Below are positions 19,259-27,863 of a DNA stretch of 45,968 nucleotides, piece after piece (the stretch's first letter is position 1; each line of letters starts with the position of its first letter). Location: positions 1-45,968 of the forward strand of contig JAISSH010000024.1 of NCBI GenBank assembly GCA_031273265.1, written 5' to 3'. The notes under the pieces were generated by a model. That model ran no database searches. It worked only from the letters and a program-made list of their open reading frames with translations, and had not been told where the DNA came from. The stretch comes from Treponema sp. Its GTDB lineage: Bacteria; Spirochaetota; Spirochaetia; Treponematales; Breznakiellaceae. A program made the position numbers and the translations under genes.

Positions 19259-19288
19259 AATTTCCCTCTCAATTTACTTTACTGCCGC

Positions 19289-19489
19289 TCATCCGTACGG
19301 CAGAAGCTGTTTTCTAATAACAGGCACATTGTCATCGGACAAAATCCCGGCGTGACGCAGACCCCGTTTTCGCTTTGATGACTTCTTTGTCAGAATGTGG
19401 CGCAGATTCTGTTTTTTATACTTTACCTTGCCTGAACCGGTAAAGGAAAAACGCTTTGCCGCGCTCTTTTTTGTTTTCATTTTGGGCAT
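19289..19489 (-). CDS. rpmI: 50S ribosomal protein L35
   Basis: 66 residues, normal for L35, starting [20 protein letters not shown], with the conserved K..L.H.L..KS.KRKR.L pattern ([19 protein letters not shown]). A GAGAGG ribosome site precedes the ATG. It sits between infC and rplT as in most bacteria. Confidence 0.97.
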   Translation of the reverse strand: MPKMKTKKSAAKRFSFTGSGKVKYKKQNLRHILTKKSSKRKRGLRHAGILSDDNVPVIRKQLLPYG

Positions 19490-19506
19490 TTGCCACCTCT
19501 CAAAAT

Positions 19507-20025
19507 TTATTTCTTGCCTTTGGGACTAAGGACCATGGACATAAACCGTCCTTCCATTGCCGGCGGTTTGTCCATTACATACTCTCCCTCAATGCGGGAA
19601 AGAACGTCCTTCATCACGTCAAAACCAAGTTCCGTATGGGCAAGTTCGCGCCCGCGAAAGCGGATCGTTACTTTTACCTTGTTGCCATCGGATAAAAACT
19701 CCTTAATATGTTTCGATTTGAAATCAAGATCGTGATCGTCGATCTTAGGCTGCATCCGGATTTCCTTCAGCTTTAAAAGTTTTTGCTTTTTCTTGGAATC
19801 CCGAATTCTTTTTTCATTTTCAAATCTGAACTTTCCGTAATCCAGAATTTTCACTACGGGCGGAACAGCCGTAGGCGCGACTTCGACAAGATCAAGACCC
19901 GCTTCTCTGGCAATATCAAGCGCCTCGGAAACAGACATTATCCCCTGATGCTCCCCCTCATCACGGATTAAACGGACCTCCCGCACTCTAATCTGTTCAT
20001 TAATACGTAAGTCTTTCTCTGCCAA
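19507..20025 (-). CDS. infC: Translation initiation factor IF-3
   Basis: IF-3 binds the 30S subunit and proofreads start codon-initiator tRNA pairing. The 172-residue protein carries the conserved [15 protein letters not shown]-terminus, the linker, and the C-terminal domain with the IRFRGRE and [10 protein letters not shown] blocks. The start codon is TTG at 20025-20023, with AGGAGG 4-5 nt upstream. A non-AUG start is a known hallmark of infC, because IF-3 discriminates against such codons and so limits its own synthesis. A promoter lies at 20054-20083. Confidence 0.97.
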   Translation of the reverse strand: MAEKDLRINEQIRVREVRLIRDEGEHQGIMSVSEALDIAREAGLDLVEVAPTAVPPVVKILDYGKFRFENEKRIRDSKKKQKLLKLKEIRMQPKIDDHDLDFKSKHIKEFLSDGNKVKVTIRFRGRELAHTELGFDVMKDVLSRIEGEYVMDKPPAMEGRFMSMVLSPKGKK

Positions 20026-20053
20026 TTCGCCTCCTTATTCACTTCTTCCAATC

Positions 20054-20083
20054 ATTCTATCAAAATTAATAATCTTTTGTCTA
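20054..20083 (-). promoter_or_regulatory. Promoter for infC
   Basis: Minus-strand TAGACA (20083-20078) and TAGAAT (20059-20054) with an 18-nt spacer, about 28 nt before the infC start. The perfect dyad at 20104-20120 lies just upstream of its -35. Confidence 0.5.
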
Positions 20084-20103
20084 TAGCGCATATTATTTTT
20101 TTA

Positions 20104-20120
20104 TTCTCACAATGTGAGAA
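20104..20120. promoter_or_regulatory. Perfect 8+1+8 dyad upstream of infC
   Basis: TTCTCACA-A-TGTGAGAA is an exact inverted repeat with a one-base centre, in the 99-nt gap between the DUF1361 gene and infC. It is not followed by a T-run on either strand, so it is a poor terminator. The tiny centre makes a good hairpin unlikely and suits a dimeric DNA-binding protein. Confidence 0.45.
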
Positions 20121-20124
20121 CGCT

Positions 20125-20787
20125 TTACAGACGTCTTTTTGCCAATCTGAATGACCAGTACGCGATATTGAGAAAAATTCCAATAAAAATTGTAACCCCC
20201 CATGTTGTCAGATGATCAAAAGGATTTACGAAACGGTCGCCGATATCGTTAAGAACTTCCGTTGTTCTTGTGAACAGATCCCATGTATTCCACCGGAGAA
20301 AACGTCCTATATAAATCCCGAAACTTCCAACAAAAAGAAGAAAGCCGGAAATACAGGTAACAAGCTTCCTCGGCAGATTACGTCCCAGAATACGCTCTAT
20401 GTCCCAAAGGCTCAAAAAACCAAAGAGAAGCCCAGTCCACGCGTAGGAAAGGATCATCAGCGTATCGTACCAGATGGGCATATTTTTAATTACGCGAAGA
20501 TGAAACAGATCGGTAATGATGTACGGGGCGTTGGGGAAAAACACTAGCCAGAAGATAAGAAGAACCGCGATGCCTATCACGGAACTTTGAATCTTCGGCT
20601 TAATAAAAGAAATACTTGTAAGCGCCCAGGGAATAAAAGCCAGAAAGAGATTCCAGTTAAGAAAGAAAAAACTCCAGTGCCCGGAATAGAACCGGCGGAA
20701 CAGTGAAGTAAATAAACAAAACAGGGACAGTATGAGCATGAAGAGAGTTTCTTCAGCTCTGTCCGCTTCTTTCAGCCATTTAAACAT
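20125..20787 (-). CDS. DUF1361 membrane protein
   Basis: 220 residues with six to seven hydrophobic stretches. The DUF1361 blocks are visible: LNWNLFLAFIPWAL near residue 45, the signature FFPNAPYIITDLFHL near 85, and the PIWYDTLMILSYAWTGLLFG helix. The function of DUF1361 is unknown. It starts 16 nt inside the end of argB, so it is probably co-transcribed with the arginine genes, but no metabolic link is known. Confidence 0.88.
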   Translation of the reverse strand: MFKWLKEADRAEETLFMLILSLFCLFTSLFRRFYSGHWSFFFLNWNLFLAFIPWALTSISFIKPKIQSSVIGIAVLLIFWLVFFPNAPYIITDLFHLRVIKNMPIWYDTLMILSYAWTGLLFGFLSLWDIERILGRNLPRKLVTCISGFLLFVGSFGIYIGRFLRWNTWDLFTRTTEVLNDIGDRFVNPFDHLTTWGVTIFIGIFLNIAYWSFRLAKRRL

Positions 20788-21668
20788 AAATCTTCTCTTA
20801 ACAACATCGTTCCGATGCCCTCGTCTGTAAATAGCTCGATGAGTATAGCATGGGGAATTCGTCCGTCTATGATGTGCGCCTTTCTTACTCCGCCGTCGAG
20901 GGCAAGAGCGCAGCAGTCTGTTTTGGGGATCATGCCTTTAGTGAGAATGCCCTCTTTTTTCAGGTCTTCCAACTGCGTTCTTGTTACCGATTTAACAAGC
21001 GAGTTTTCGTCATTCACGTCGCGCAGGATGCCCCGAACATCGGTCATAAGAACCAGTTTTTCCGCGCCGAGAGCGGCGGCTACTTTGGCGGCTGCAATAT
21101 CGGCGTTTATGTTGAGGGGTTTTCCCTCGTCATCGCCTGTTCCGTAAGCCACCGAAGAAATCACAGGGATAGCGCCTGAGCCTAATATTGAGTTTAACAT
21201 TGAAGAGTCGACTTCATGTATTTCGCCGACCAGACCTAAGTCCTCTCCTTTTATTCGGCGCGCTTTTAAGAGACCGCCGTCAATTCCGCACAAGCCGATT
21301 GCCCTGCCGCCTGTTTTTTGAATGAGGGCGGTTATTTCCTTGTTTACCTTGCCGCAGAGAACCATCTGAACTATGTCCATTGTTTCTTCATCGGTGTAGC
21401 GAAGCCCGTTTACAAATCGGCTTTCCTTGCCGGTCTTTTTCAACATCGCCTCAATTTCCGGTCCGCCGCCGTGAACGAGTACGGTGCGGATTCCCACGCA
21501 CGACATGAGGATCACGTCCTCAATTACCGCCTTTTTCAGCGCGTCGCTCTGCATGGCGCTTCCGCCGTATTTAACAACGATGGTTTTATTCTGAAAACTC
21601 TGAATATATGGAAGCGCGTGAACGAGCAGAGCGGCTCTGTCTTTATTGGAAATTGTATGTTCACTCAT
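20772..21668 (-). CDS. argB: Acetylglutamate kinase
   Basis: ArgB phosphorylates N-acetylglutamate, the second step of arginine synthesis. The 298-residue protein shows KTIVVKYGGSAM near residue 28 (phosphate-binding Lys and Gly pair), LVHGGGPEI near 63, NINADIAAAKVAAAL and LTDVRGILRD in the C-terminal half, and a final IPHAILIELFTDEGIGT block. GAGG precedes the ATG. The N-terminal helix before KTIVVKYGG, about 25 residues, is of the type that mediates hexamer formation in arginine-inhibited enzymes; feedback inhibition is inferred. Confidence 0.96.
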   Translation of the reverse strand: MSEHTISNKDRAALLVHALPYIQSFQNKTIVVKYGGSAMQSDALKKAVIEDVILMSCVGIRTVLVHGGGPEIEAMLKKTGKESRFVNGLRYTDEETMDIVQMVLCGKVNKEITALIQKTGGRAIGLCGIDGGLLKARRIKGEDLGLVGEIHEVDSSMLNSILGSGAIPVISSVAYGTGDDEGKPLNINADIAAAKVAAALGAEKLVLMTDVRGILRDVNDENSLVKSVTRTQLEDLKKEGILTKGMIPKTDCCALALDGGVRKAHIIDGRIPHAILIELFTDEGIGTMLLREDLCLNG

Positions 21669-21683
21669 GACAACCTCAATTTA

Positions 21684-21703
21684 GCGCGGATGCACAGCCG
21701 CGC
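21684..21703. promoter_or_regulatory. GC-rich hairpin between argJ and argB
   Basis: GCGCGG (21684-21689) pairs perfectly with CCGCGC (21698-21703) across an 8-nt loop. There is no T-run on the minus strand, so it is more likely an mRNA stability or processing element than a terminator. Confidence 0.35.
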
Positions 21704-21715
21704 AGTAAAATCGAA

Positions 21716-21734
21716 CATGAAACTCCGTTTCATG
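21716..21734. promoter_or_regulatory. Hairpin overlapping the argJ stop codon
   Basis: CATGAAAC and GTTTCATG form an exact 8-bp stem with a 3-nt loop that spans the argJ stop at 21730-21732. On the minus strand it is followed by TTCGATTTTAC, a weak T-stretch. It could partly reduce read-through into argB. Confidence 0.35.
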
Positions 21735-22956
21735 ACCTATAATCCCCGTTTATTTTAACATAATCGTATGTAAGATCGCACCCCCATACGGAGGCTTTCG
21801 CGTCCCCTTCGCCAAGTCTGATCAAAATTTCAATTTCTTCCCGCGAAAGAATTTCCTTCGCTTTTTCTTCGGAAAACTGAACGGTTCCGCCGTCTTTGCA
21901 GACTTCTATTTCCCCCGAAGAACTCTTAAAACTGACGTCCGTTTTTTCAGGGTCAAAATCAACTCCCGCGTAGCCCATGGCGCATAACACACGCCCCCAG
22001 TTCGCGTCCGCGCCGAAACAGGCGGCTTTTACAAGGCTTGATGACGCGACGGATTTCGCCAACGCTTCGGCTGTTTCTTCGTTTCCCGCGCCTGTAACGG
22101 TTACGGTAACAAGTTTTGTCGCTCCCTCGCCGTCGCGCGCCATTTTGCGGGTAAGCTCAACGCAGACTTTTTCAAGCGCGCCGGAGAAAATTTCATAACC
22201 GGCGCTTTCGACCGTTAAAGATGTATTCCCCGCTTCGCCGTTCGCCATTACAAGAACCATATCGTTGGTGGAAGTGTCGCCGTCCACCGTAAGGCGGTTA
22301 AAGGAGCGTTTTACGGCGCGGCGCAGAGCCGAATCGAGAGCGTCTCTTTCTACCGCGGCGTCGGTGGTGATGAAGGCGAGCATTGTCGCCATGTTGGGGT
22401 GAATCATTCCCGACCCCTTTGTCATCGCGCCGATACGCGCCGTATTTCCGCCGATTTCAATTTCCACGGCAAATTCCTTTTTACGGGTATCTGTCGTCAT
22501 GATAGCTTCAAGGGCGTCCGCGTGCCCCTGTTCGTCGTTACGCAGTGCGGCTTTTAGAGCGCCGATATTTTTCTCTATCGCCTCTACCGGCAGAGGAACG
22601 CCGATAACGCCTGTGGAAGCGACCGCGACATCCGAAGGCTCGATTGAAGAAAGAGCGGATGCCGCCGCGCAAGCCATACGCCGCGCCGCGTCCATGCCCG
22701 CCTGTCCGGTGCAGGCGTTGGCGTTTCCCGAATTGGCGATAATTGCGCGCAGTTTTCCGTCCGCGACGCTTTCCTGACTAACGCGCACGCTTGCGGCTTT
22801 CACCTTGTTAGAAGTAAACACTCCAGCCGCGTTACAGGGTTTTTGCGAATAGATAAGGGCTAAGTCCTTTTTTTGCGAACCTGCCTTGATACCGCACCTT
22901 ATACCGCCGGCTAAAAATCCTTTCGGCGCGCAAACTCCGCCTTTAATTTCTTTCAC
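21730..22956 (-). CDS. argJ: Bifunctional glutamate N-acetyltransferase / ornithine acetyltransferase
   Basis: ArgJ recycles the acetyl group from acetylornithine to glutamate and in bifunctional forms also makes acetylglutamate from acetyl-CoA. The 408-residue protein includes the autocleavage and nucleophile motif TKGSGMIHPNMATMLAF, with T191 as the predicted nucleophile, plus the ANSGNANACTG and DGEGATK blocks. I start at the GTG at 22956, which has GGAG five bases upstream; a TTG 15 nt earlier is in frame. The gap to argC is 11 nt. No argA is needed if it is bifunctional, which sequence alone cannot prove. Confidence 0.95.
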   Translation of the reverse strand: MKEIKGGVCAPKGFLAGGIRCGIKAGSQKKDLALIYSQKPCNAAGVFTSNKVKAASVRVSQESVADGKLRAIIANSGNANACTGQAGMDAARRMACAAASALSSIEPSDVAVASTGVIGVPLPVEAIEKNIGALKAALRNDEQGHADALEAIMTTDTRKKEFAVEIEIGGNTARIGAMTKGSGMIHPNMATMLAFITTDAAVERDALDSALRRAVKRSFNRLTVDGDTSTNDMVLVMANGEAGNTSLTVESAGYEIFSGALEKVCVELTRKMARDGEGATKLVTVTVTGAGNEETAEALAKSVASSSLVKAACFGADANWGRVLCAMGYAGVDFDPEKTDVSFKSSSGEIEVCKDGGTVQFSEEKAKEILSREEIEILIRLGEGDAKASVWGCDLTYDYVKINGDYRS

Positions 22957-22967
22957 AAACGCTCCTG

Positions 22968-24074
22968 TCAAAATAAAGCGGGAATTGCTTCCAGTCCCGT
23001 TTTTTCATCAAAACCAAAAAGGATGTTCATGTTCTGAACCGCCTGTCCCGCCGCGCCTTTTACCATGTTGTCAATGGCGGTGACGGCTATCAGCGTGGAG
23101 CCGTTTAAGTCCACATTTACGGAAATGTCGCAGTAGTTTGACTGGCGCACGCGGTTTGTCGCGGCGGCAAGACCGGCGGGAAGGACGCGCACAAAGGGTT
23201 CGTCCTTGTAGAAATCCGCGTAAAGAGCGCGTATTTCTTCTGTCTTCGCCTCAATTTCTTTTGACGGCGGCATATTCGCGCCGCCCGGCGTTACGCGCCA
23301 TTTCTGCGACAGGGGAATGTAAATCGTGCTTAAGATACCCCTGCTCATGGGCGCGAGGTGCGGCGTAAATATAACCTGCGGCGAGGGAAAACCCGCCGCC
23401 ATTGCCGCCATGTTTCGCGCTATTTCGGGGGAATGTCTGTGAGAGGCGACCTTATACGGCGCGACAGAATCGGCACATTCGCTGTAGTGAAAAGATCGGG
23501 ACGGCTCTCTGCCGCCGCCCGAAGTGCCGGACGCGGAGTCAACGATGATCGTACCGCCGCCGAAAAGCCCTTTCGCCAGAGCGGGAAAAGCGCCGAGGGA
23601 CGCGCCTGTGGGATAACAGCCGGGGTTTCCGATAATCACAGACCCCTTCGCGGCAAGTTCCTTGATTTTCCGCCTGTTCAACTCAACAAGACCGTAAACC
23701 GATTTTTTATGAAGTTCGGGGTATTGATACGTCTTGCCGTACCATGCGCTATAAACGGCTTCGTCATCATCAAAACGAAAGTCCGCGGAAAGGTCGATAA
23801 AGTGAATTTTCCGCTCCATGCAGGCGGCGGCAAATGGCTCCCCGACAGCGTGAGGCAGTGCGGAAAAAACAACGTCTGAGGCGGCGATAACGTCTTCGGC
23901 TTTCAAAAGCGAAGCTGAGACCCTGCCTAAAAAATTGGGGTATATATCCTCAAATTTTTCCCCTTCAAAACTCACTGAGGAAAGTACAAGTTTTTCAATT
24001 TTTGGATGCCCCGAAAGGAGCCTGACCAATTCGGCTCCGGCATAACCGGTAGCGCCGATAATACCCGCAATCAT
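22968..24074 (-). CDS. argC: N-acetyl-gamma-glutamyl-phosphate reductase
   Basis: ArgC reduces acetylglutamyl phosphate with NADPH, the third step of arginine synthesis. The 368-residue protein begins with the Rossmann motif IIGATGYAGAELVRLL, has the catalytic Cys at residue 153 in GNPGCYPTG, and SGTSGGGR further on. No ribosome site precedes the ATG. The -10 of a good promoter ends only 5 nt before it, so the mRNA may be leaderless. It is the first gene of argC-argJ-argB. Confidence 0.96.
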   Translation of the reverse strand: MIAGIIGATGYAGAELVRLLSGHPKIEKLVLSSVSFEGEKFEDIYPNFLGRVSASLLKAEDVIAASDVVFSALPHAVGEPFAAACMERKIHFIDLSADFRFDDDEAVYSAWYGKTYQYPELHKKSVYGLVELNRRKIKELAAKGSVIIGNPGCYPTGASLGAFPALAKGLFGGGTIIVDSASGTSGGGREPSRSFHYSECADSVAPYKVASHRHSPEIARNMAAMAAGFPSPQVIFTPHLAPMSRGILSTIYIPLSQKWRVTPGGANMPPSKEIEAKTEEIRALYADFYKDEPFVRVLPAGLAAATNRVRQSNYCDISVNVDLNGSTLIAVTAIDNMVKGAAGQAVQNMNILFGFDEKTGLEAIPALF

Positions 24075-24079
24075 GGTTT

Positions 24080-24108
24080 ATTATGCACTTTTAAGCTGGC
24101 ATGGTCAA
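24080..24108 (-). promoter_or_regulatory. Promoter for argCJB
   Basis: Minus-strand TTGACC (24108-24103) and CATAAT (24085-24080) with a 17-nt spacer. Five bases separate the -10 from the argC ATG, which puts the predicted transcription start at or next to the start codon. Confidence 0.6.
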
Positions 24109-24129
24109 TTATAAGGACAGGCGCTTCCC

Positions 24130-24849
24130 TTACCGCTCTTTCATTTGCCGGGCATTTTCAAGCCAATGTTTGGTAAGGATGTCATTCGGCTTGATCAGCA
24201 ACATGGCTTCAAAATTCGCGATAGCATTATCATAATCGCCTTGTTTATAATACACATCGGCTTGTCGGGAATAGCAATAAAAATTATTAGGGTCAATTCG
24301 TATCGCTTTAGAAAAGTCCGCGATTGCGCTGTCATAATCCTTCTTATTGTAATTTGCCACTCCTCGAAAGTAATATGTGTTGGAATTATTAGGGTCAAGT
24401 TGTATTGCATGTTCAAAGTCCGCAAATGCCCGGTCATATTCCTTCTTGTCGCTATACGCCAAGCCCCGCCAGCTATACGCATAGGCATTATTGGGGTTAA
24501 GCTGTATCCTTTGGTTAGCTAATAGTATACCACCGTCCGCCCAGTCCACTACGGCGCGTTCTTTGTCCGCCAAGTACATTTCCCAATCGCCCTTGCCGGC
24601 ATATACAAGGCTTCGTCCGTAATACGCATGACCTCGATCAATATACGCCAAGGCAAAATCGGGGTCAAGATTGATCGCCTTAGTAAATTCCGCTATGGCG
24701 CTGTCATAGTCGTTTCTATCAAAATACTTAAACCCTCTTGCCTGATAGTCTTCCGCAGTCAGCGCTGTCCATTCCAAATCTAACGTTTCACAGCCACCCG
24801 CCAGCAATGCAACGGCTACTGCCAAAAATAGAAAAGCTCTTCTTTTCAT
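24130..24849 (-). CDS. TPR-repeat lipoprotein
   Basis: 239 residues from the ATG at 24849, which follows GGAGGGGG. A lipoprotein signal (MKRRAFLFLAVAVALLAGGC, lipid Cys at about residue 20) leads into tetratricopeptide repeats such as FKYFDRNDYDSAIAEFTKAI, RGLAYSDKKEYDRAFADFEH and YYKQGDYDNAIANFE. The frame is open 57 nt further upstream, but that part lacks a signal. Repeats of this kind bind other proteins; the partner is unknown. It lies 55 nt downstream of the argC control region and reads from its own promoter at 24895-24923. Confidence 0.85.
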   Translation of the reverse strand: MKRRAFLFLAVAVALLAGGCETLDLEWTALTAEDYQARGFKYFDRNDYDSAIAEFTKAINLDPDFALAYIDRGHAYYGRSLVYAGKGDWEMYLADKERAVVDWADGGILLANQRIQLNPNNAYAYSWRGLAYSDKKEYDRAFADFEHAIQLDPNNSNTYYFRGVANYNKKDYDSAIADFSKAIRIDPNNFYCYSRQADVYYKQGDYDNAIANFEAMLLIKPNDILTKHWLENARQMKER

Positions 24850-24894
24850 TTTTCCCCCTCCATGAAAAATGACGTTAACGCGCACGTTACTCTT

Positions 24895-24923
24895 AAAATA
24901 CATCATTTTGGGGTAAATGTCAA
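24895..24923 (-). promoter_or_regulatory. Promoter for the TPR lipoprotein
   Basis: Minus-strand TTGACA (24923-24918) and TATTTT (24900-24895) with a 17-nt spacer, about 45 nt before the start codon; a near-consensus match. Confidence 0.6.
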
Positions 24924-24958
24924 ACTACGGACAGTGAACGGAACGGCTTCTGTTACCC

Positions 24959-24987
24959 TTTACTAAAACTGATGTTATATATATACT
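24959..24987 (+). promoter_or_regulatory. Promoter for the small lipoprotein at 24994
   Basis: TTTACT (24959-24964) and TATACT (24982-24987), 17-nt spacer. Six bases separate the -10 from the ATG, which predicts a leaderless transcript. Confidence 0.55.
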
Positions 24988-24993
24988 TCTGCT

Positions 24994-25386
24994 ATGTTAA
25001 AATTTTATGTTAAACAGCGCGTTTTATTCGCGCTTTCGGCGTTGTTGTTTTCCGCCTGCGTTACAGCCGCGAATATCAGCGAAGAGCTTACTCCCGCTGA
25101 ATTGATACAGCGCGCTCAGGAAGCGACTGACAAGAATCGTTTCAGAACTGCCCTTCAATACTATGAAGTCCTGCGTGATCGGTACAGAAGCAATATCGAT
25201 CTTGTCATTACCGCGGAATATGAAATCGCCAATATTCATTACAAGCAGAAAAAGTACGGTCAGTCCCGTCAGGAATTCACGGACGTGCTTGAATATTACA
25301 ATACCCCGGACGAAGAACTGCTTCCCCGCCACTTCAAACGGCTGGCGCAAATCGGTCTTGATAAACTTGAAGCCAAAGGCAAATAG
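24994..25386 (+). CDS. Small TPR-like lipoprotein (BamD-like fold possible)
   Basis: 130 residues. The signal peptide ends in a lipobox LLFSAC (Cys at about 22). After it come helical repeats: ELIQRAQEATDKNRFRTALQ, then EYEIANIHYKQKKYGQSRQ, resembling one and a half TPRs. Outer membrane assembly lipoproteins of the BamD type and many treponemal lipoproteins look like this, but BamD is about twice as long, so I do not assign it. No ribosome site is present, and the ATG sits at the predicted transcription start. The V-ATPase E gene follows after 69 nt, with its own promoter. Confidence 0.75.
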   Translation: MLKFYVKQRVLFALSALLFSACVTAANISEELTPAELIQRAQEATDKNRFRTALQYYEVLRDRYRSNIDLVITAEYEIANIHYKQKKYGQSRQEFTDVLEYYNTPDEELLPRHFKRLAQIGLDKLEAKGK

Positions 25387-25403
25387 CGTCGTTTTTTAGC
25401 CAC

Positions 25404-25432
25404 TTGAACAACTTTTCAAATTCTTCCATAAT
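25404..25432 (+). promoter_or_regulatory. Promoter for the V-ATPase genes
   Basis: TTGAAC (25404-25409) and CATAAT (25427-25432) with a 17-nt spacer that contains AAATTC, a block also found in the spacers of the MCP promoters further on. Confidence 0.5.
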
Positions 25433-25455
25433 TGATCTACACTGTTGGTTATTTT

Positions 25456-26076
25456 ATGGAAGAACTGCAATCTACAGAAACACTTGATCGCGAAATTCTT
25501 GAGGACGCAAGGAAGAAAGCCCAGCGTATCCTGAAAACCGCCGATGAAACCGCGCTCACCCAAACCGCTGAATGGGAAAAGAAAACAGCGGAAAGCATTG
25601 ACGAGCTTGATAAAAAGTACGGCGAACAGCGTGAAACAGCTGCCGAAAATATTATGGCGCGGCTTCCGATTGACAAACAAAGGGCAAAAGTTGAAAAAAT
25701 CGAAAACATGTTGAATTCAGCCTCAGAAGCCTGGTACAAAGGTTTGGAGCACGGCAGGGTTCTGGAATTGCTTTCCGGCGAGCTAACGAAACGGCTTGCG
25801 CTTTGCGAAGAATTTTCGTCCGCTTCCCAAAAAAACGCGTTTATCAGCGGGTTTGAAAAGAAAGACGCGGAAGCCGTTTTGAAAAAAGCGGGCGTATCCT
25901 GCGATATAAAAGAAATTTCCACTGCCGGTAAATATCCGTCCATAACGCTGGAAACCGGAAATGTGCGCATTATCGCTTCAATTCAAAATATCATAGATTT
26001 TCTCCTTCAGGAAAAACGCGAAGAATTGGTCGAGGCATTGATGGGACGCGCCTTCATGGAGGAACGGTCATGGTGA
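25456..26076 (+). CDS. atpE: V/A-type ATPase subunit E
   Basis: Subunit E is part of the peripheral stalk that links the catalytic head to the membrane sector. The 206-residue protein has a long N-terminal charged helix ([20 protein letters not shown] onward) and a globular C-terminal end, the usual E layout. Sequence similarity in this family is low, so position before atpA is a main argument. I start at the ATG at 25456 ([13 protein letters not shown]); an upstream in-frame start at 25432 would overlap the predicted -10. Its stop overlaps the atpA start. Confidence 0.75.
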   Translation: MEELQSTETLDREILEDARKKAQRILKTADETALTQTAEWEKKTAESIDELDKKYGEQRETAAENIMARLPIDKQRAKVEKIENMLNSASEAWYKGLEHGRVLELLSGELTKRLALCEEFSSASQKNAFISGFEKKDAEAVLKKAGVSCDIKEISTAGKYPSITLETGNVRIIASIQNIIDFLLQEKREELVEALMGRAFMEERSW

Positions 26077-27863
26077 AGCAGGGACAGATTCGCCGAATTT
26101 CCGGTCCGATTATACGAGCGTCCGGTTTGGGAGAAGCGGGGCTTTTCGATCTTGTCGAAGTTGGGGAAAAGAAAATCATCGGCGAAATTGTCCGTCTTGA
26201 AGGCAATGAAGCTGTCGTTCAGGTTTACGAGGACAACACCGGTCTTAAGGTGGGAGGGTCGGCGAATTCCACCGGACGACCTCTTTCCGTCCTGCTTGGT
26301 CCCGGTCTTATGGGAACGATTTACGACGGCATTCAGCGTCCGCTTGAAAGACTCTACGAAAAAGACGGGGCGTTTATGAGTCCCGGCGGAAGGGGCAATC
26401 CTCTTGACCCGGAAAAAAAGTGGCGCTTTATTCCCAATCCCGAATTAGCCGCTAAAATCGCCTTGGGCGAAAAAGTTCCCGCCGCCGCCGGAACGGTGCT
26501 CGGCTCGGTAAAAGAGACCGAAAGTGTTACGTGCAAGATTATGATTCCGCCGAATATCAAGGGCGGCGATATAGCGCATTTAGGCGGCGAGGGCGATTAC
26601 ACGATTTTTCAAACGGCGGCAAAAACCAGCCTTGGCGAAGAAATCCCAATCGCGCAGTGGTGGCCTGTGCGCCTGCCCCGCCCTATCGCCGCGCGACTTT
26701 CGCCGGATCAGCCGCTTATCACCGGTGAGCGAGTCATCGACATTTTTTTCCCGCTTTCCAAGGGCGGAACCGCGGCAATTCCCGGCGGTTTCGGTACGGG
26801 CAAAACCATGACACAGCACGCGGTCGCCAAATGGTGCGACGCGGATGTAATCATCTACATCGGCTGTGGAGAGCGCGGCAATGAAATGACGGACGTACTC
26901 ACGGAATTCCCCGAACTTCAAGACCCGCGCACTGGGCGCAGTCTGATGGAAAGAACCCTGTTGATCGCCAACACTTCAAATATGCCGGTAGCGGCGCGTG
27001 AGGTGTCAATCTACACCGGAGTTACGCTTGCGGAGTTCTACCGCGACATGGGCTACCATGTGGCAATCATGGCGGATTCAACAAGCAGGTGGGCTGAAGC
27101 GTTACGCGAACTTTCCGGCAGAATGGAAGAAATGCCGGCAGAAGAAGGATTCCCCGCCTATCTTCCAACAAGGCTCGCCGAATTCTACGAACGCGCCGGC
27201 AGGGTGCGCACCCTTTCGGGATCGGAAGGCTCTGTCTCTATAATCGGAGCGGTCTCTCCTCCGGGCGGCGACTTTTCCGAGCCTGTAACCCAGCACACAA
27301 AACGTTTTATCCGCTGTTTCTGGGCATTGGACAGAGACCTTGCGAACGCCCGGCATTACCCCGCGATAAGCTGGATCGACAGTTATTCCGAATACGCCGA
27401 TGAAGTTCAGCACTGGTGGGAACAGGTGAATCCGCGCTGGGTTGAAATTCGCAAGGCGTGTATGGATCTCTTAAAACAGGAACAGAGGTTAGCTGAAATT
27501 GTGCGTCTCATTGGACCGGACGCCCTGCCCGATGAGCAAAAATTGATTCTTCTTACGGCGCAGATTATCAAGGACGGTTTTCTTCAGCAGAATTCTTTTG
27601 ACGATGTTGATATGTACTGTGTCCCCGAAAAACAGGTGCGGTTGTTGGAAGTGATAATGGAATTTCACGAACGCGCCCGTACCTGCATTGGACTTGGCGC
27701 GCCCATGACAAAAATATCGGAAACAGGATTAAAAGAAAACCTGTCGCGTCTTAAAAGCACGGTAAGGAACGACTCTCCCGGCGATATAAATTCGTTTGAG
27801 GGAAAAATGCGCGACGCGCTTGACGAGCTTGAACGCGCCTACCGCACAAGGAATGTTTTATGA
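26070..27863 (+). CDS. atpA: V/A-type ATPase catalytic subunit A
   Basis: Subunit A hydrolyses or makes ATP in the V/A-ATPase head. The 597-residue protein has Walker A GGFGTGKT at residues 239-246, the [13 protein letters not shown] block, the [17 protein letters not shown] and [12 protein letters not shown] motifs, and the non-homologous region of about 90 residues that distinguishes A from F-type beta. GGAGGAA precedes the ATG by 5 nt. ATGA overlaps with atpB couple their translation. In treponemes this complex may act as a sodium- or proton-pumping enzyme; the ion cannot be told from A. Confidence 0.97.
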   Translation: MVKQGQIRRISGPIIRASGLGEAGLFDLVEVGEKKIIGEIVRLEGNEAVVQVYEDNTGLKVGGSANSTGRPLSVLLGPGLMGTIYDGIQRPLERLYEKDGAFMSPGGRGNPLDPEKKWRFIPNPELAAKIALGEKVPAAAGTVLGSVKETESVTCKIMIPPNIKGGDIAHLGGEGDYTIFQTAAKTSLGEEIPIAQWWPVRLPRPIAARLSPDQPLITGERVIDIFFPLSKGGTAAIPGGFGTGKTMTQHAVAKWCDADVIIYIGCGERGNEMTDVLTEFPELQDPRTGRSLMERTLLIANTSNMPVAAREVSIYTGVTLAEFYRDMGYHVAIMADSTSRWAEALRELSGRMEEMPAEEGFPAYLPTRLAEFYERAGRVRTLSGSEGSVSIIGAVSPPGGDFSEPVTQHTKRFIRCFWALDRDLANARHYPAISWIDSYSEYADEVQHWWEQVNPRWVEIRKACMDLLKQEQRLAEIVRLIGPDALPDEQKLILLTAQIIKDGFLQQNSFDDVDMYCVPEKQVRLLEVIMEFHERARTCIGLGAPMTKISETGLKENLSRLKSTVRNDSPGDINSFEGKMRDALDELERAYRTRNVL

